Part shown: one piece after another, positions 42,364-52,414 of the stretch
Layout of the letters: each line of letters begins with the position of its first letter
Position numbering within the stretch: the first letter of the stretch is position 1
Notes under the pieces: model-generated
What the model was told of the DNA's origin: nothing
Database searches by the model: none
Seen by the model: the letters and a program-made list of their open reading frames with translations, nothing else
Source of the DNA: Alphaproteobacteria bacterium
GTDB taxonomy: Bacteria > Pseudomonadota > Alphaproteobacteria > Rhodobacterales > Rhodobacteraceae
Length of the DNA stretch: 64,000 bases
Direction of reading: 5' to 3'
NCBI GenBank assembly: GCA_030429495.1
Contig: JAUIFH010000003.1
Span: 1 to 64,000, forward strand
Made by a program: the position numbers and the translations under genes

Positions 42364-44429
42364 TCCGCCGCCTCCCGGTTCGTGCGCCGCGCCGCGAGGA
42401 TCAGGGGCACGCATCGTTTCGGGTCGTCATGGATTGCTACGCAATCAAGGCACTGGAAACATTCGGAATAGTCGATCTTGCCAGACTTTTCGATCGACCC
42501 GTAATTGCACCGGACGCGGCAGAGCTGGCAGGGGCTGCCGCATTCGGCCCGCCGGGCGATCCAGTTGCGGCCGCGCAGGAGCCCGCCGATCGCCATCACC
42601 GCGCCGAGCGGGCAGATATAGCGGCAGAAGCCCTTGAACGTGACCATCCCGAGCGCGAGCCAGAAGCCCGCATAGGCGACATAGTACCATTCGCGGACGA
42701 AATAGACGGTGATTGCGGTCTTGAATGGCTCAATCTCCGCCACCTGATCGACCCGGTCGGGGACAAGCAGAACCGTCGCGACCATCCCGCCGAGAACGAC
42801 GTATTTGATCCGCTTCAGACGCGCATCCAAGATCACGCCCGGTTCAAGCCGGGGCAGGCGGAGCAGCCGGCCTGCATGGTGGGCGAATTCCTGAAGCGCG
42901 CCGAACGGGCAGAGCCAGCCGCAAAAGAAGCCGCGCCCCCAGAGGATGAGGCCGGCCCCCGCCGCCGCCCAGACGATGAGGGAAAACGGGTCGTAAAGCA
43001 GATAGCCGAAACTGGTCCCCTCCAGTGCCGTCCGTATTGTCGCGAAGACGGTAACGACCGAAAGCTGCCCCTGTCCCCACCAGCCGATGAACCCGGTCAT
43101 GAAACCGAGGATGCCAAGCCGGGTGGCCGTGAGGGACCGGTGTGCCGCGAACCGGCGGGCTCCGGGGCCGAGCAGAAGGAACAGCGCCGAAAGAAACACG
43201 GCTAGCGCGGCGAGATCGCCCTGACGTGCGCGGATCGCCTCTTGCCAAGGCGGGCGGGGTGCTGTTGCCTCCGGCCGGACGAAGAACCGTTCGTCGGTCC
43301 GGTGCGGCAGGTCGAAATGGACGCTGCCCGTTTCCGGGCGGAACATCCCGTGTTCGCGGGTTGCCTGAACCTTCAGCACCCAGTCCCGCACCGGATCGAA
43401 GCCCAGCCGCCGGTCCGTCCTGAGGATCATCGCGGTGCCGGCGGGCACGCCGGGCCGCGTTTCGAACAGAAGGTCGGCGTCGCGCAGCGCGACGGGCAAC
43501 CCGTCCTGTTCGGCCGCCAGCCGGTCGGGCGCGGTGTTTCGCGTAAAGGCATCGGAGACCAGGCCGTGCCGGCCCGCATCGATGACCAGCAGCGGTTCGT
43601 CCGTGGGCGAGACCGCGCGGAACCGGTCGAGATCGCGCAGCGACTCGGCGGTCAGGACCGCGCGGGCAATTGCCGGCGGGCCGATATCGACCAGCCAGAG
43701 ATCAAGGTAGCGGCCATCGGGGTTTGCGGTTGCCTCCGGATCGTCAGCGGCCCAGATGGTACCGGCAAAGGCCGCGTCGACATCGCGGTTCAGGACCGTG
43801 AGATGCCCTGCCAGACCGCTCGCCACGAGGTCTGCCCATGTCAGCGCCTCGTCGTGATCGGGGTCGGGCGCGGCGGGCGGCGCTGCGGCGATCCCCCGCA
43901 TCTTCTCGCGCGCGACCTGGAGCGTGGCGGCAAGGATCGATTCATGCGCAATCCGAACGCTCGCCGTCGCCTTGGTTACACCGTCGAGATAGACAAGATC
44001 CGATCCGGCGCCGCCCGCACCATAGGGCGTGCCGACGACCATCGGCGTGTTGATCGAATGGCCGCGATACTGTTCGAAGAACTTGCGGAATGGCGCTTCG
44101 CCAAGCCCCGAGACGAAGATCGGCTCGTTATGCGAGAGCAGCCGCACATCGATGAACTGGCCATTCCGGTCGAGCAGGACCAGCATGTTGATCGGCGCGC
44201 CCGAGAAGCCGGGCAGGGGGGCCATCAAACCGGTCTCGAAAACATACCCCGCCTCGGCCCCGCCGGAGTTCAACAGGCTCCACACGCCTTTGTCATTGAC
44301 CGGCTCGCCCAGTGCATAGGGCGGCAGCACGAAGGGTTCGACATCGGCGCGCGCCAGCGGTTCGGCCACGCCCGGAACAGGCAGGCCGAGCAGGAACACG
44401 ATGGTCAGGCACGATAGCAGAACGCGCAT
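42360..44429 (-). CDS. NosR/NirI-family flavo-ferredoxin membrane protein
   Basis: A 689-residue membrane protein: signal peptide, periplasmic FMN-binding domain (about 70-190, possible flavinylation threonine in VTKATAS), a periplasmic beta-rich region to about 380, membrane helices, and the polyferredoxin motifs CGWLCPFG, CRYICPLG, CGSPCQLCRVRC and CFQCLDC. NosR proteins feed electrons to N2O reductase, but no nosZDFYL gene is here. With apbE alone it is an orphan. Its promoter carries a perfect locus element, so it probably moves electrons for alcohol oxidation (inference). The transcript looks nearly leaderless. Confidence 0.9.
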   Translation of the reverse strand: MRVLLSCLTIVFLLGLPVPGVAEPLARADVEPFVLPPYALGEPVNDKGVWSLLNSGGAEAGYVFETGLMAPLPGFSGAPINMLVLLDRNGQFIDVRLLSHNEPIFVSGLGEAPFRKFFEQYRGHSINTPMVVGTPYGAGGAGSDLVYLDGVTKATASVRIAHESILAATLQVAREKMRGIAAAPPAAPDPDHDEALTWADLVASGLAGHLTVLNRDVDAAFAGTIWAADDPEATANPDGRYLDLWLVDIGPPAIARAVLTAESLRDLDRFRAVSPTDEPLLVIDAGRHGLVSDAFTRNTAPDRLAAEQDGLPVALRDADLLFETRPGVPAGTAMILRTDRRLGFDPVRDWVLKVQATREHGMFRPETGSVHFDLPHRTDERFFVRPEATAPRPPWQEAIRARQGDLAALAVFLSALFLLLGPGARRFAAHRSLTATRLGILGFMTGFIGWWGQGQLSVVTVFATIRTALEGTSFGYLLYDPFSLIVWAAAGAGLILWGRGFFCGWLCPFGALQEFAHHAGRLLRLPRLEPGVILDARLKRIKYVVLGGMVATVLLVPDRVDQVAEIEPFKTAITVYFVREWYYVAYAGFWLALGMVTFKGFCRYICPLGAVMAIGGLLRGRNWIARRAECGSPCQLCRVRCNYGSIEKSGKIDYSECFQCLDCVAIHDDPKRCVPLILAARRTNREAAE

Positions 44430-44436
44430 AATCCCA

Positions 44437-44476
44437 GACTAGGGCGCACGCACCCTCCCGGACATTCGACCATGGT
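44437..44476 (-). promoter_or_regulatory. promoter of the nosR-like/apbE operon
   Basis: The minus-strand element ACCATGGTCGAAT at 44464-44476 is a perfect match and part of the 16-bp palindrome TTCGACCATGGTCGAA (44465-44480). It lies 21 nt before the -10-like CTAGTC at 44437-44442. Transcription would begin at about 44430, at the ATG itself, and no ribosome-binding site is visible. Confidence 0.7.
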
Positions 44477-44494
44477 CGAAGCATGCGCCCGGTA

Positions 44495-47400
44495 TCAGCC
44501 CTGCATCGCGTCCGGGGCGGCCTTTCCGGCCTGATCGCCGACCCGGCGGCGGCTGAAGATGCGCGCCACGAGGACGAAGAAGAACGGCACAAAGATCACG
44601 CCTAGGACGGTGCCGGTGATGGTGCCGCCCAGGACGGCGGACCCGACTGCCGTGCGACCACCCGCGCCCGCGCCGCTCGACAAAGCCAGCGGCACGACGC
44701 CCAGACAGAAGGCAAGCGAGGTCATCGTGATGGGTCGCAGACGCTGGCGCGCCGCCTCTTTCACGGCGAAATAGAGATCCTCGCCGGCTTCGAAACGTTC
44801 GCGCGCGAATTCCACGATCAGGATCGCGTTCTTGCCAGTCAGACCGATGACGGTCAGCAAACCCACCTGGAAGAACACGCCGTTCTCGAAGCCGAACAGA
44901 TAGGCGGCCCCCATCGTCCCCAATACCCCGATCGGCATGGCCAGCATGACCGAGAAGGGAATCGCCCAGCTTTCGTAGAGCGCGGCTAGGCACAGGAAGA
45001 TCGCGGCAAGCGACAGGGCATAAAGCAGAGGGGCCGAGCCGCCGGAGGCCTGCTCCTCAAGCGAAAGCCCGGTCCATGCAATGCTGTAGCCCGGGGGTAG
45101 TTGCGTCGCCAGACGCTCGATCTCGGCAATGGCCTCGCCGGTGGAGACGCCCGCAGCCGGCGAGCCCTGTATCTGCATGGCAGGCACGCCGTTGTAGCGG
45201 TTGAGCCCCTGTGGCCCGTATTCCCAGCTCTCGCTGGTGAAGTTGGCGAAGGGAACGAGATCGCCGTTGGCGTTGCGAACCCGCCATTTTTGTAGGTCTG
45301 ACGGGGCGGCGCGGCTGTCAGGTTCACCTTGCACATAGACGCGCTTGATGCGGCCGTTGTCGTTGAAATCATTTACATATGCACCGGCCCAGGCAATGTT
45401 GAGCGTCGTGCCGACATTTGCCGGCGTGACGCCGACGGCACCGGCGGCGCGCCAGTCGATGTCGAGCTTGAACTGTGCCGCGTCCTCCAACCCCGAGGGT
45501 CTGGCCGAACCGATGAGCGGACTTTGCGCCGCGAGGCCGAGCAGCTGGTTGCGCGCGCTGAGCAGTTGTTCATGCGTCTGGCCACCCTGCGCCTGGAGGT
45601 AGAAATCGAAGCCCGAGACGTTGCCGAGCTCGATGACCGACGGCGGAACGATGGGAAAGACCATCGCGTCGCGGATGCCCATGAAGGCCGGGAAGGCGCG
45701 TCCGGCGACGGCCTGCACCGATTGAGAAGGCGAGGGGCGTTCATCCCAGTCCTTCAACCGGATGAAGGCAAGGCCCATGTTCTGGCCTTGTCCGGCGAAA
45801 CTGAAACCGACGACGCCGAACATGGATTCCACGTTCTCCGACTCTGCCGCGTTGAGGTGTCGCTCGACACTTTCGACCACGTCACGCGTGCGTTCGGCCG
45901 TGGCGCCAGTGGGCGCCTGGATCAGGGTCATCAGGATGCCCTGATCCTCGTCGGGCAGAAACCCGGTGGGAGTGTTCTGGAACAGGAACACCATGCCGTA
46001 GCCAAGGACCGCGTAGATGGCGAGCATCCGAAGCGGGCGGCGGATGAGATAGCCGATGGTCCCGGCATATCCACTGGTCAACTTGTCGAACCCGATGTTG
46101 AACCAGCCGAGCGGCCCCCGGCGGGTGTGATGCGCGTCCTTGCCCTTCAGGATCGTCGCGCACAGTGCCGGGGTAAGCGTCAGTGCAACGAGGACCGAGA
46201 GCGCCATCGCCGAGACGATGGTGATTGAGAACTGGCGGTAGATCACGCCCGTCGAACCACCGAAGAACGCCATCGGCACGAATACCGCCGACAGAACCAG
46301 CGCGATGCCGATCAGCGCGCCGGTGATCTGCCCCATCGACTTGCGTGTCGCCTCACGCGGGGAAAGACCTTCCTCCTCCATGATCCGCTCGACATTCTCG
46401 ACCACGACGATCGCGTCGTCCACCAGCAGGCCGATCGCCAGAACCATCGCCAGCATCGTCAGCGTGTTGATGGTGAAGCCCGCCAGCGACAGGATAGCAA
46501 AGGTGCCGAGGAGGACGACGGGAACCGCCAAGGTCGGGATCAGCGTCGCACGAAGGTTCTGGAGGAACAGCAGCATCACCAGGAACACGAGCCCGATCGC
46601 CTCGAAGAGCGTTTTCTGTACCTCGTGGATCGAAATCTCGATGAAGGGCGTGGTGTCATAGGGGATGACGTAGCTCACCCCTTCCGGAAAGAACTCCTTC
46701 ACCGCCTCGATCCGTTCTTTCACGAGTTCCGCGGTGTCGAGAGCATTTGCGCCCGAGGCGAGATTCAGCGCCATGCCCGAGGCGGGCTGGCCGTTGAACC
46801 GGGCGATGGTGGAATAGTTCTCTGCGCCGATCTCGACCCGCGCCACGTCCTGCAGCAGGACGAGGCCGCCATCGGTTTCCGAGCGCAATACGATGTTGCG
46901 GAAATCCTCCGGCGTCGAAAGCAGCGACTGTGCGGTGATCGTCGCGTTCAGCTGCTGGCCTTCGGGTGCCGGCAGCGTCCCGAAAGCGCCCGCCGATATC
47001 TGTGCGTTCTGCGCCGACACGGCGCCCACGACGTCGGACGACGTCATCTCGAAGGCGGCGAGCTTGGACGGGTCGAGCCAGATGCGCATTGCGTATTGCG
47101 CGCCAAAAACGCGCGCGCCGCCGACGCCTTCGATCCGGCTGAATTCATCGACAAGATTCGAATTGAGATAGTCGGATAGATCGGCCTGGTCGAGTTGACC
47201 GTCATCGGAGATCAGGGCGATCACCATGAAGAACGAAGACGAAGCCTTCTGCACCCGGACACCCAACCGCTGAACCGTTTCCGGCAGAAGCGGCGTTGCC
47301 TGCGCAAGCTTATTCTGCACCTGAACCTGCGCCACGTCAGGGTCGGTTCCCGTCTCGAAAGTAAGGGTGATGCTTGCCGTCCCCGCCGAGGTCGAGGACG

Positions 47401-47638
47401 ACGACATGTACCGCATCCCGTCGAGGCCGGTCATTTGCTGTTCGATGATCTGGGTTACGGTATTGGCCACGGTGTCGGCCGATGCGCCCGGATATTGCGC
47501 GCTGATCTGAACCGCGGGCGGCGCGATCTGCGGGTATTGCGCGACTGGCAAGGTCAGGATCGACAGAAGGCCGACGCCCATGATCAGGATCGAGATCACC
47601 CAGGCGAAGACGGGCCGGTCGATGAAGAAGCGGGCCAT
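44495..47638 (-). CDS. RND multidrug efflux permease (AcrB/HAE1 family)
   Basis: A 1047-residue inner-membrane proton antiporter. It starts [20 protein letters not shown], typical of HAE1 pumps, and has twelve predicted helices with two large periplasmic loops. Helix 4 carries [17 protein letters not shown], containing the proton-relay aspartates. The second half shows [14 protein letters not shown]. It is coupled to the adaptor gene 21 bases upstream and probably exports hydrophobic drugs or solvents. No outer-membrane channel gene is adjacent, so it must borrow one. Confidence 0.95.
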   Translation of the reverse strand: MARFFIDRPVFAWVISILIMGVGLLSILTLPVAQYPQIAPPAVQISAQYPGASADTVANTVTQIIEQQMTGLDGMRYMSSSSTSAGTASITLTFETGTDPDVAQVQVQNKLAQATPLLPETVQRLGVRVQKASSSFFMVIALISDDGQLDQADLSDYLNSNLVDEFSRIEGVGGARVFGAQYAMRIWLDPSKLAAFEMTSSDVVGAVSAQNAQISAGAFGTLPAPEGQQLNATITAQSLLSTPEDFRNIVLRSETDGGLVLLQDVARVEIGAENYSTIARFNGQPASGMALNLASGANALDTAELVKERIEAVKEFFPEGVSYVIPYDTTPFIEISIHEVQKTLFEAIGLVFLVMLLFLQNLRATLIPTLAVPVVLLGTFAILSLAGFTINTLTMLAMVLAIGLLVDDAIVVVENVERIMEEEGLSPREATRKSMGQITGALIGIALVLSAVFVPMAFFGGSTGVIYRQFSITIVSAMALSVLVALTLTPALCATILKGKDAHHTRRGPLGWFNIGFDKLTSGYAGTIGYLIRRPLRMLAIYAVLGYGMVFLFQNTPTGFLPDEDQGILMTLIQAPTGATAERTRDVVESVERHLNAAESENVESMFGVVGFSFAGQGQNMGLAFIRLKDWDERPSPSQSVQAVAGRAFPAFMGIRDAMVFPIVPPSVIELGNVSGFDFYLQAQGGQTHEQLLSARNQLLGLAAQSPLIGSARPSGLEDAAQFKLDIDWRAAGAVGVTPANVGTTLNIAWAGAYVNDFNDNGRIKRVYVQGEPDSRAAPSDLQKWRVRNANGDLVPFANFTSESWEYGPQGLNRYNGVPAMQIQGSPAAGVSTGEAIAEIERLATQLPPGYSIAWTGLSLEEQASGGSAPLLYALSLAAIFLCLAALYESWAIPFSVMLAMPIGVLGTMGAAYLFGFENGVFFQVGLLTVIGLTGKNAILIVEFARERFEAGEDLYFAVKEAARQRLRPITMTSLAFCLGVVPLALSSGAGAGGRTAVGSAVLGGTITGTVLGVIFVPFFFVLVARIFSRRRVGDQAGKAAPDAMQG

Positions 47639-47659
47639 GGTGGTCCCCCTGGGTTCTGG

Positions 47660-48808
47660 TCAGTTTCCGGCCGGTTCGGCGGCGGCAGTTTCGCGTTCTT
47701 CCGGCGTGACGGTCATTCCGGCCGAGACCTTTTGCAGACCGGCGACGATGACCCGGTCACCGGGGACGAGGCCTTCCGTCACGACCCACTGATTGCCCTG
47801 GTCGCGCACGACCGTCAGTTCGCGGCTTTCGACCTGGTTCTCGGCGTTCACGACCATCGCGACCGGTCTGCCCCTGCGGTCGCGGGACACACCTTCTTGC
47901 GGGGCGAGGATGGCATCCTCCACTACGCCCTGCGGCATGACCACCTGAACATACATGCCCGGCAGGAGAAAACTGTCCGGGTTGGGAAATTCAAGGCGCA
48001 GAACGATCACGCCGGTCTGTTCGTTCACATGCGGCTCTGCGGCGGCCAGGATGCCCTTGTGTTCGTACTCGCCGCCATCGGCGAGGCGCAGGGTAACGGT
48101 CGCATTCGCCTCTTTCGCAACCTGCTGTCCCGAACGGCGCCACTGGAGAATTTCAGAGGCCGACTGCGTAACGTCGACATAGACCGGGTCGAGCTTGCGG
48201 ATCACCGTCAGCGCGGATGTCTGCCCGGCGGTCACAAGCGCGCCCTGCGTTGTCTGGCTGAGACCCACGACCCCCGAAATGGGCGCGCTGATCGTTGTCC
48301 GGTCGAGGTCGATCGTGGCGGCAAGCACCTGTGCCTCCGCCACCTTGACCGCAGCTTCCGCCACGTCGCGGGCGGCGACGGCATTGTCGAGAGACTGCTG
48401 GCTCGTGACGTTGCGGTCGAGCAGCTCCTGCTGGCGCGTCGCCTCCCGCTGCGCGGCACGCACCTGCGCCTCGGCCTGCGCGAGCCCGGCTTCGGCCGCG
48501 GCTTTCGCGGCCTCGTAGCTTGCCGCGTCGATCCGGTAGAGCGGATCGCCCTTCTGCACTGGCCGGCCTTCTTCAAAGAGCCGTTCCGTTACGATCCCGC
48601 TTACCTGCGGGCGAACCTCGGCAAGTCCGGATGCCGCGACCCGACCCGGAAGGGTCGACGTGAGGATAACGTCGCTCGACTCCAGCGTCACGACCGTGAC
48701 CGACATTGGCGGGTTCTGGCCGCCCTGCTGCTGCGCGTTCGCGGGCAGCGATGCAGCAACAGCCAGCGCCGCGATCAGGATCTGAAGGTTATGGTTGAAA
48801 AACGGCAC
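47660..48808 (-). CDS. RND efflux periplasmic adaptor (AcrA family)
   Basis: A 382-residue membrane fusion protein. A signal peptide ends at ANA near residue 25 and no lipobox cysteine is seen, so it is probably not a lipoprotein. The split lipoyl motif PQVSGIVTERLFEEG, a long helical hairpin (about 95-165) and the barrel region with ISGVVGLSQTTQGALV are clear. It links the RND pump to an outer-membrane channel. Its 5' region faces the TetR gene. Confidence 0.94.
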   Translation of the reverse strand: MPFFNHNLQILIAALAVAASLPANAQQQGGQNPPMSVTVVTLESSDVILTSTLPGRVAASGLAEVRPQVSGIVTERLFEEGRPVQKGDPLYRIDAASYEAAKAAAEAGLAQAEAQVRAAQREATRQQELLDRNVTSQQSLDNAVAARDVAEAAVKVAEAQVLAATIDLDRTTISAPISGVVGLSQTTQGALVTAGQTSALTVIRKLDPVYVDVTQSASEILQWRRSGQQVAKEANATVTLRLADGGEYEHKGILAAAEPHVNEQTGVIVLRLEFPNPDSFLLPGMYVQVVMPQGVVEDAILAPQEGVSRDRRGRPVAMVVNAENQVESRELTVVRDQGNQWVVTEGLVPGDRVIVAGLQKVSAGMTVTPEERETAAAEPAGN

Positions 48809-48866
48809 GGCATGCTCCGGCGAATGCGCCCGCCGGTCAGGCGGGTCGGGTGAAGGTTCAATAAGG

Positions 48867-48880
48867 AAACTGGATAGTTT
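48867..48880. promoter_or_regulatory. candidate TetR operator in the efflux divergent region
   Basis: An AT-rich inverted repeat AAACT-GGAT-AGTTT lies within the 135-bp space between the adaptor and tetR-like genes, next to further AGTT/AACT copies. It is placed to control both promoters. The binder is inferred from context. Confidence 0.4.
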
Positions 48881-48943
48881 TGTAAAGTTCGTATACGCTC
48901 ATGATCCGCGTCGCCCGGAGAGAAATGACAGGAGCGCGAACTG

Positions 48944-49624
48944 ATGCCCAATAAACAGTCGGGTTGCGATGCCGTCACGCAGCGCAAGCGCGGCAGACCG
49001 GTGCAGATGGATCCCGCCGAGCGCGAGACGCTTGTGCTCGACTGCGCGATTGAGTTGCTGTCTGAACGTGGCCCCGACGATGTGACAATGGCCGATATCG
49101 CCAGGCGCGCCGGCATGTCGAAGCGAACCCTCTACACGCTCTATCGCAGCCGCGAGGAATTGCTTGGGGCCGGATTGAAGCGGATCGGCAAGACGCTGTT
49201 CCGGACCCTTCATCCGGACGAACGGGATGCCTCCCTCGGAGACCGTCTCCGCATCCTGCTGAGCTTTGACCCGAAGCTGGAAGATCCCTCGGTTCCGCTT
49301 GAAATGCTGCGCGTGGTCATCGCCGAGGCGCGCAACTACCCCGAGATGGGCCGGAGCCTGGGTCGGACCGGTCCCGGCCAGGTCCGCGATCTCCTTTGTG
49401 CGGAACTGATCAAGGCGGCGGCGACGGGCGAGATCGACCTTGCCCCCGACGAGATTCCGGCCGCAGCCGAGCTCCTCTTCGACATGGTGGTTGGCAACAC
49501 GATTCCCTGTCTGCTCGATCCCGACCGCCTGCTGCAACTGCCAGAAGAAAACGCCGCCCGCAGGGACCGGGCAGTCGACATTTTCCTCAATGGCGTCCGT
49601 CCGCGCCCGCGGCCCGAGTCCTGA
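48944..49624 (+). CDS. TetR/AcrR family repressor of the RND pump
   Basis: A 226-residue regulator. The N-terminal helix-turn-helix covers about 25-70, with DVTMADIARRAGMSKRTLYTLYRSREELLGA as a standard TetR recognition region. The C-terminal ligand domain is divergent, as usual. It is transcribed away from the pump genes, 135 bases apart, so it most likely represses them and itself until an effector binds. ATG 48944 follows a weak GGAGCG. Confidence 0.92.
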   Translation: MPNKQSGCDAVTQRKRGRPVQMDPAERETLVLDCAIELLSERGPDDVTMADIARRAGMSKRTLYTLYRSREELLGAGLKRIGKTLFRTLHPDERDASLGDRLRILLSFDPKLEDPSVPLEMLRVVIAEARNYPEMGRSLGRTGPGQVRDLLCAELIKAAATGEIDLAPDEIPAAAELLFDMVVGNTIPCLLDPDRLLQLPEENAARRDRAVDIFLNGVRPRPRPES

Positions 49625-49689
49625 CGCCGCAGATCGCCGATGTTCCGAAGGCGCGCAGCCAGAACATCATGATCTCGCATTCGGCCATC

Positions 49690-49725
49690 TGTGTGTCCTC
49701 TTGTGTGTTCTCGTGTGTGTCGTGG
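49690..49725. repeat. three tandem imperfect 12-mers, TG-rich
   Basis: Units tgtgtgtcctct, tgtgtgttctcg and tgtgtgtcgtgg lie head to tail between the tetR-like gene and tRNA-Asn. They have no coding role I can see. Confidence 0.6.
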
Positions 49726-49779
49726 AGAACGCCAGAACCCCCTTGAGTGCAAGGAAAAAAGGGGTCTGAGAGGAAGAAT

Positions 49780-49854
49780 TGGCTCCGGCGGTAGGGATCG
49801 AACCTACGACCAATTGATTAACAGTCAACTGCTCTACCGCTGAGCTACGCCGGA
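49780..49854 (-). tRNA. tRNA-Asn (GTT)
   Basis: On the minus strand the 5' acceptor TCCGGCG pairs with CGCCGGA at the 3' end, followed by G and a genome-encoded CCA. The anticodon loop CTGTTAA has anticodon GTT, and the T-arm GGTTCGATCCC is canonical. It is 75 nt long including CCA. Confidence 0.95.
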
Positions 49855-49923
49855 ACACGGAGGGCGATATAGCAAGGGTGCGCGGGGGCGTCCAGTGGGT
49901 TTCGGCAGATTTTTCGCACGGTC

Positions 49924-50835
49924 TCAGCGCAAGGCAAAACGGGCGTCCGGGGCGAGGGGGGCGTCCGGCTCGACGATGCTTTTCTCCATCATGTCAATGA
50001 GATGGGCGAAGACATTTCGGGTCGCCGCTGGGATAAGGGCTGCTGGTGTGTCGGTATAGATGCGGCTGGCGAGCGACGTGGCGTCGGCCGGGCCGGCTTC
50101 CAGTGCCGCTCGGATCGCGGCCTCGCGGTCGCGACGATGGCGGACAAGCTCGGCGATGCGGGCGGGCGCATCAGGGATCGGGTCGCCATGGCCGGAATGG
50201 AGGCGCTCCGCGCCGCTCGCCGCAAGCCGCTCGAGCGACGCCATGTAGGCGCCCATGTCGCCGTCGGGCGGTGAGATCAATGACGAGGCCCAGCCCATGA
50301 CGTGATCGCCACAGAAGGCGGCACCGTTCCAAAGGAAGCTCAGATGGTTGCCGAAATGGCCGGGCGTATGAAGCGTGCGTAGCGTCCAGCCGTTTCCGGT
50401 GATTTCCTCGCCGTCGGCAAGTTCGATATCCGGGACGAAGCCGGCATCGACCCCTTCGCCGCCGGCCAGCGCACCTTGCGCGGCGAGACGGGTCATCGTG
50501 GCCGACCGGCCCGCGCGCGCGTCGCCGAAGGCAAGGACGGGTGCGCCCGTCGCCTCGGCCAGAGGGCGGGCCAGCGGAGAGTGGTCGAGATGGGCATGGG
50601 TCACGAAGATATGGCTGACCCGCTCACCGGGCGCGAGGGCCGCGAGCAGCGCGGCGAGATGGGTCGGATCGGACGGGCCGGGATCAATTACCGCGACGTC
50701 GCCCTCGCCAAGCAGGTAGCTGTTGGTGCCGTGGAGTGTCATCGGCGACGGATTCGGCGCGAGCACCCGCCTTAGGCCCGGCTCCAGCACTTCCGCGCGG
50801 CCGTACGCGACGGGGATTTCGTTGCCCTGCCTCAT
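49924..50835 (-). CDS. MBL fold metallo-hydrolase (LACTB2/endoribonuclease-like group)
   Basis: A 303-residue cytoplasmic metallo-beta-lactamase-fold protein. The zinc motif THAHLDHS near residue 96 and further ligands in TPGHFGNHLSF and SGHGDP are present. The C-terminal 60 residues form a winged-helix-like region (LVRHRRDREAAI). This layout resembles the LACTB2-like group, whose characterised members hydrolyse nucleic acid or thioesters. There is no operon partner. The substrate is unknown. Confidence 0.85.
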   Translation of the reverse strand: MRQGNEIPVAYGRAEVLEPGLRRVLAPNPSPMTLHGTNSYLLGEGDVAVIDPGPSDPTHLAALLAALAPGERVSHIFVTHAHLDHSPLARPLAEATGAPVLAFGDARAGRSATMTRLAAQGALAGGEGVDAGFVPDIELADGEEITGNGWTLRTLHTPGHFGNHLSFLWNGAAFCGDHVMGWASSLISPPDGDMGAYMASLERLAASGAERLHSGHGDPIPDAPARIAELVRHRRDREAAIRAALEAGPADATSLASRIYTDTPAALIPAATRNVFAHLIDMMEKSIVEPDAPLAPDARFALR

Positions 50836-50877
50836 CTTGCGCTTCCTCTCCCTTCGCGCCGCCGTTAGGGTCGGCGC

Positions 50878-52203
50878 ATGACCTTCGGATGGTTAAAGCG
50901 TGTCCTTCCCCGCGGGCTTTACGGCCGGGCCGCGCTTATCCTCATCCTGCCCATCGTGATCATTCAGCTCGTCGTGTCCATAGCGTTCATCCAGCGCTAT
51001 TTCGAGGACGTGACACGGCAGATGACGCGCAATGTCGTGCATGAGGTTTCCTTTGTCGCGGGGCGGGTCGATACGGCGCCGGATCTCGCGGCGGCCCAGG
51101 CCGAAGCGGCGGCGCTTGGCGGAGAACTGGCGATGACGGTGTCAGTGCCGGCGCCCGGGGATGCCGCGCAGGCCGATACCCGGCGTTTCTACGATCTGTC
51201 CGGGATCGTGGTGATCTCGACCTTGCGGGCGGCGTTTCCCGAATTGCTGGCGGTCGACCTGTCGAACCTGCGGGTCGCGCGGCTCGTTCTGGCAGGCCCG
51301 CATGGCCCGGTCGAGATCACGATCGACCGCAGGCGGGTTTCGGCAAGCAATCCACACCAGCTTCTCGTGCTAATGGTCGCGACCGGCCTTCTGATGACGA
51401 TCATCGCATTCCTGTTCCTGCGCAACCAGTTGCGCCCGATCCGCCGCCTTGCCCGCGCGGCCGAGGCGTTCGGCAAGGGCCGCGTCGTGCCATATCGCCC
51501 GGCTGGCGCGCTTGAGGTCCGCTCCGCCGGCAATGCCTTTCTCGACATGCGGGCCCGGATCGAGCGTCAGATCGAACAGCGCACACTGCTTCTGTCCGGG
51601 GTCAGCCATGACCTGCGCACGCCGCTGACGCGCCTGAAGCTCGGCCTGTCGATGATGAGCGGTGACGCCGAGGCGGAAGCGATGATGCGGGACGTCAACG
51701 ACATGGAACGTCTGCTCGACGCCTTCCTCGCCTTCGTCCGCGGCGACGCGCAGGAGGAGGAGCCTGAGATGGCAGACCCGGTGCCGCTTGTCCGCGCGAT
51801 CATCGAGGATGGCCGTCGCATGGGTCAGAAAGTGACGCTTCACGAGGTCGAGGGCGCAGGCCGCGCGCCCCTGCGGGCGGGCGCGGTTCGCCGGGCGCTG
51901 GAGAACCTGATCGGCAATGCCGTGCGTTATGGCAGCCGGGCGGAAGTGTCGCTCGCCATTCTCGACCGGTCGATCCGGATCAGTGTGGAAGATGATGGCC
52001 CCGGTATCGCCAAGGAACGGCGGGAGGAGGCGTTGCGCCCGTTCACCCGACTTGATGACGCCCGTAACCAGAATCGCGGAAGCGGGGTCGGTCTCGGCCT
52101 TGCGATAACCGCCGACATCGCCCGCAGCCACGGAGGGGCGCTTCGTCTTGGCGAAAGCGAGCGGCTTCGCGGGCTCAAGGCAGAGCTGGTTCTGGCACGA
52201 TAG
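50878..52203 (+). CDS. EnvZ-like membrane histidine kinase, orphan
   Basis: A 441-residue kinase. The first membrane helix is at about 17-40 (LILILPIVIIQLVVS), then a periplasmic domain of about 125 residues, the second helix near 165-180 and a HAMP region with LRPIRRLARAAEAFGKG. The HisKA histidine is in SGVSHDLRTPLTRL and the HATPase domain has ENLIGNAVRYG and SGVGLGLAI. It resembles osmosensor-type EnvZ kinases of the family. No response regulator gene is adjacent; a tRNA gene follows on the other strand. Confidence 0.9.
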   Translation: MTFGWLKRVLPRGLYGRAALILILPIVIIQLVVSIAFIQRYFEDVTRQMTRNVVHEVSFVAGRVDTAPDLAAAQAEAAALGGELAMTVSVPAPGDAAQADTRRFYDLSGIVVISTLRAAFPELLAVDLSNLRVARLVLAGPHGPVEITIDRRRVSASNPHQLLVLMVATGLLMTIIAFLFLRNQLRPIRRLARAAEAFGKGRVVPYRPAGALEVRSAGNAFLDMRARIERQIEQRTLLLSGVSHDLRTPLTRLKLGLSMMSGDAEAEAMMRDVNDMERLLDAFLAFVRGDAQEEEPEMADPVPLVRAIIEDGRRMGQKVTLHEVEGAGRAPLRAGAVRRALENLIGNAVRYGSRAEVSLAILDRSIRISVEDDGPGIAKERREEALRPFTRLDDARNQNRGSGVGLGLAITADIARSHGGALRLGESERLRGLKAELVLAR

Positions 52204-52237
52204 GGGCGGGGACACGCCGCCGGATCGGCCGGTGGCG

Positions 52238-52314
52238 TGGTAGGCCCGGAGGGACTCGAACCCCCAACCAAGGCGTTATGAGCGCCCTGCTCTAACCAAT
52301 TGAGCTACAGGCCC
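52238..52314 (-). tRNA. tRNA with CAT anticodon (Ile2 or elongator Met)
   Basis: On the minus strand the acceptor GGGCCTG pairs with the 3' arm, and CCA is encoded. The loop CTCATAA holds anticodon CAT. It lacks initiator features, since the first acceptor pair is matched. The variable region CTTGGTT resembles tRNA-Ile with a lysidine-modified C34, but elongator tRNA-Met cannot be excluded by eye. A tRNA-isotype model and the presence of tilS identity elements would decide. Confidence 0.88.
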
Positions 52315-52414
52315 GGCCTGACCCCGTCACTAAGCTGCGGGCCGGGGCGGGTCAATCGGGTTTACGAGGTGGTTATTTCCGGGCTTGATGGGGACACAGG
52401 GCAGGGAGAGTGCG

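Noticed and set aside
49735-49779. Hairpin and T-run downstream of tRNA-Asn as a terminator.
   Set aside because: On the minus strand the T-run precedes the CCTTG/CAAGG stem instead of following it, so it is not a standard terminator.
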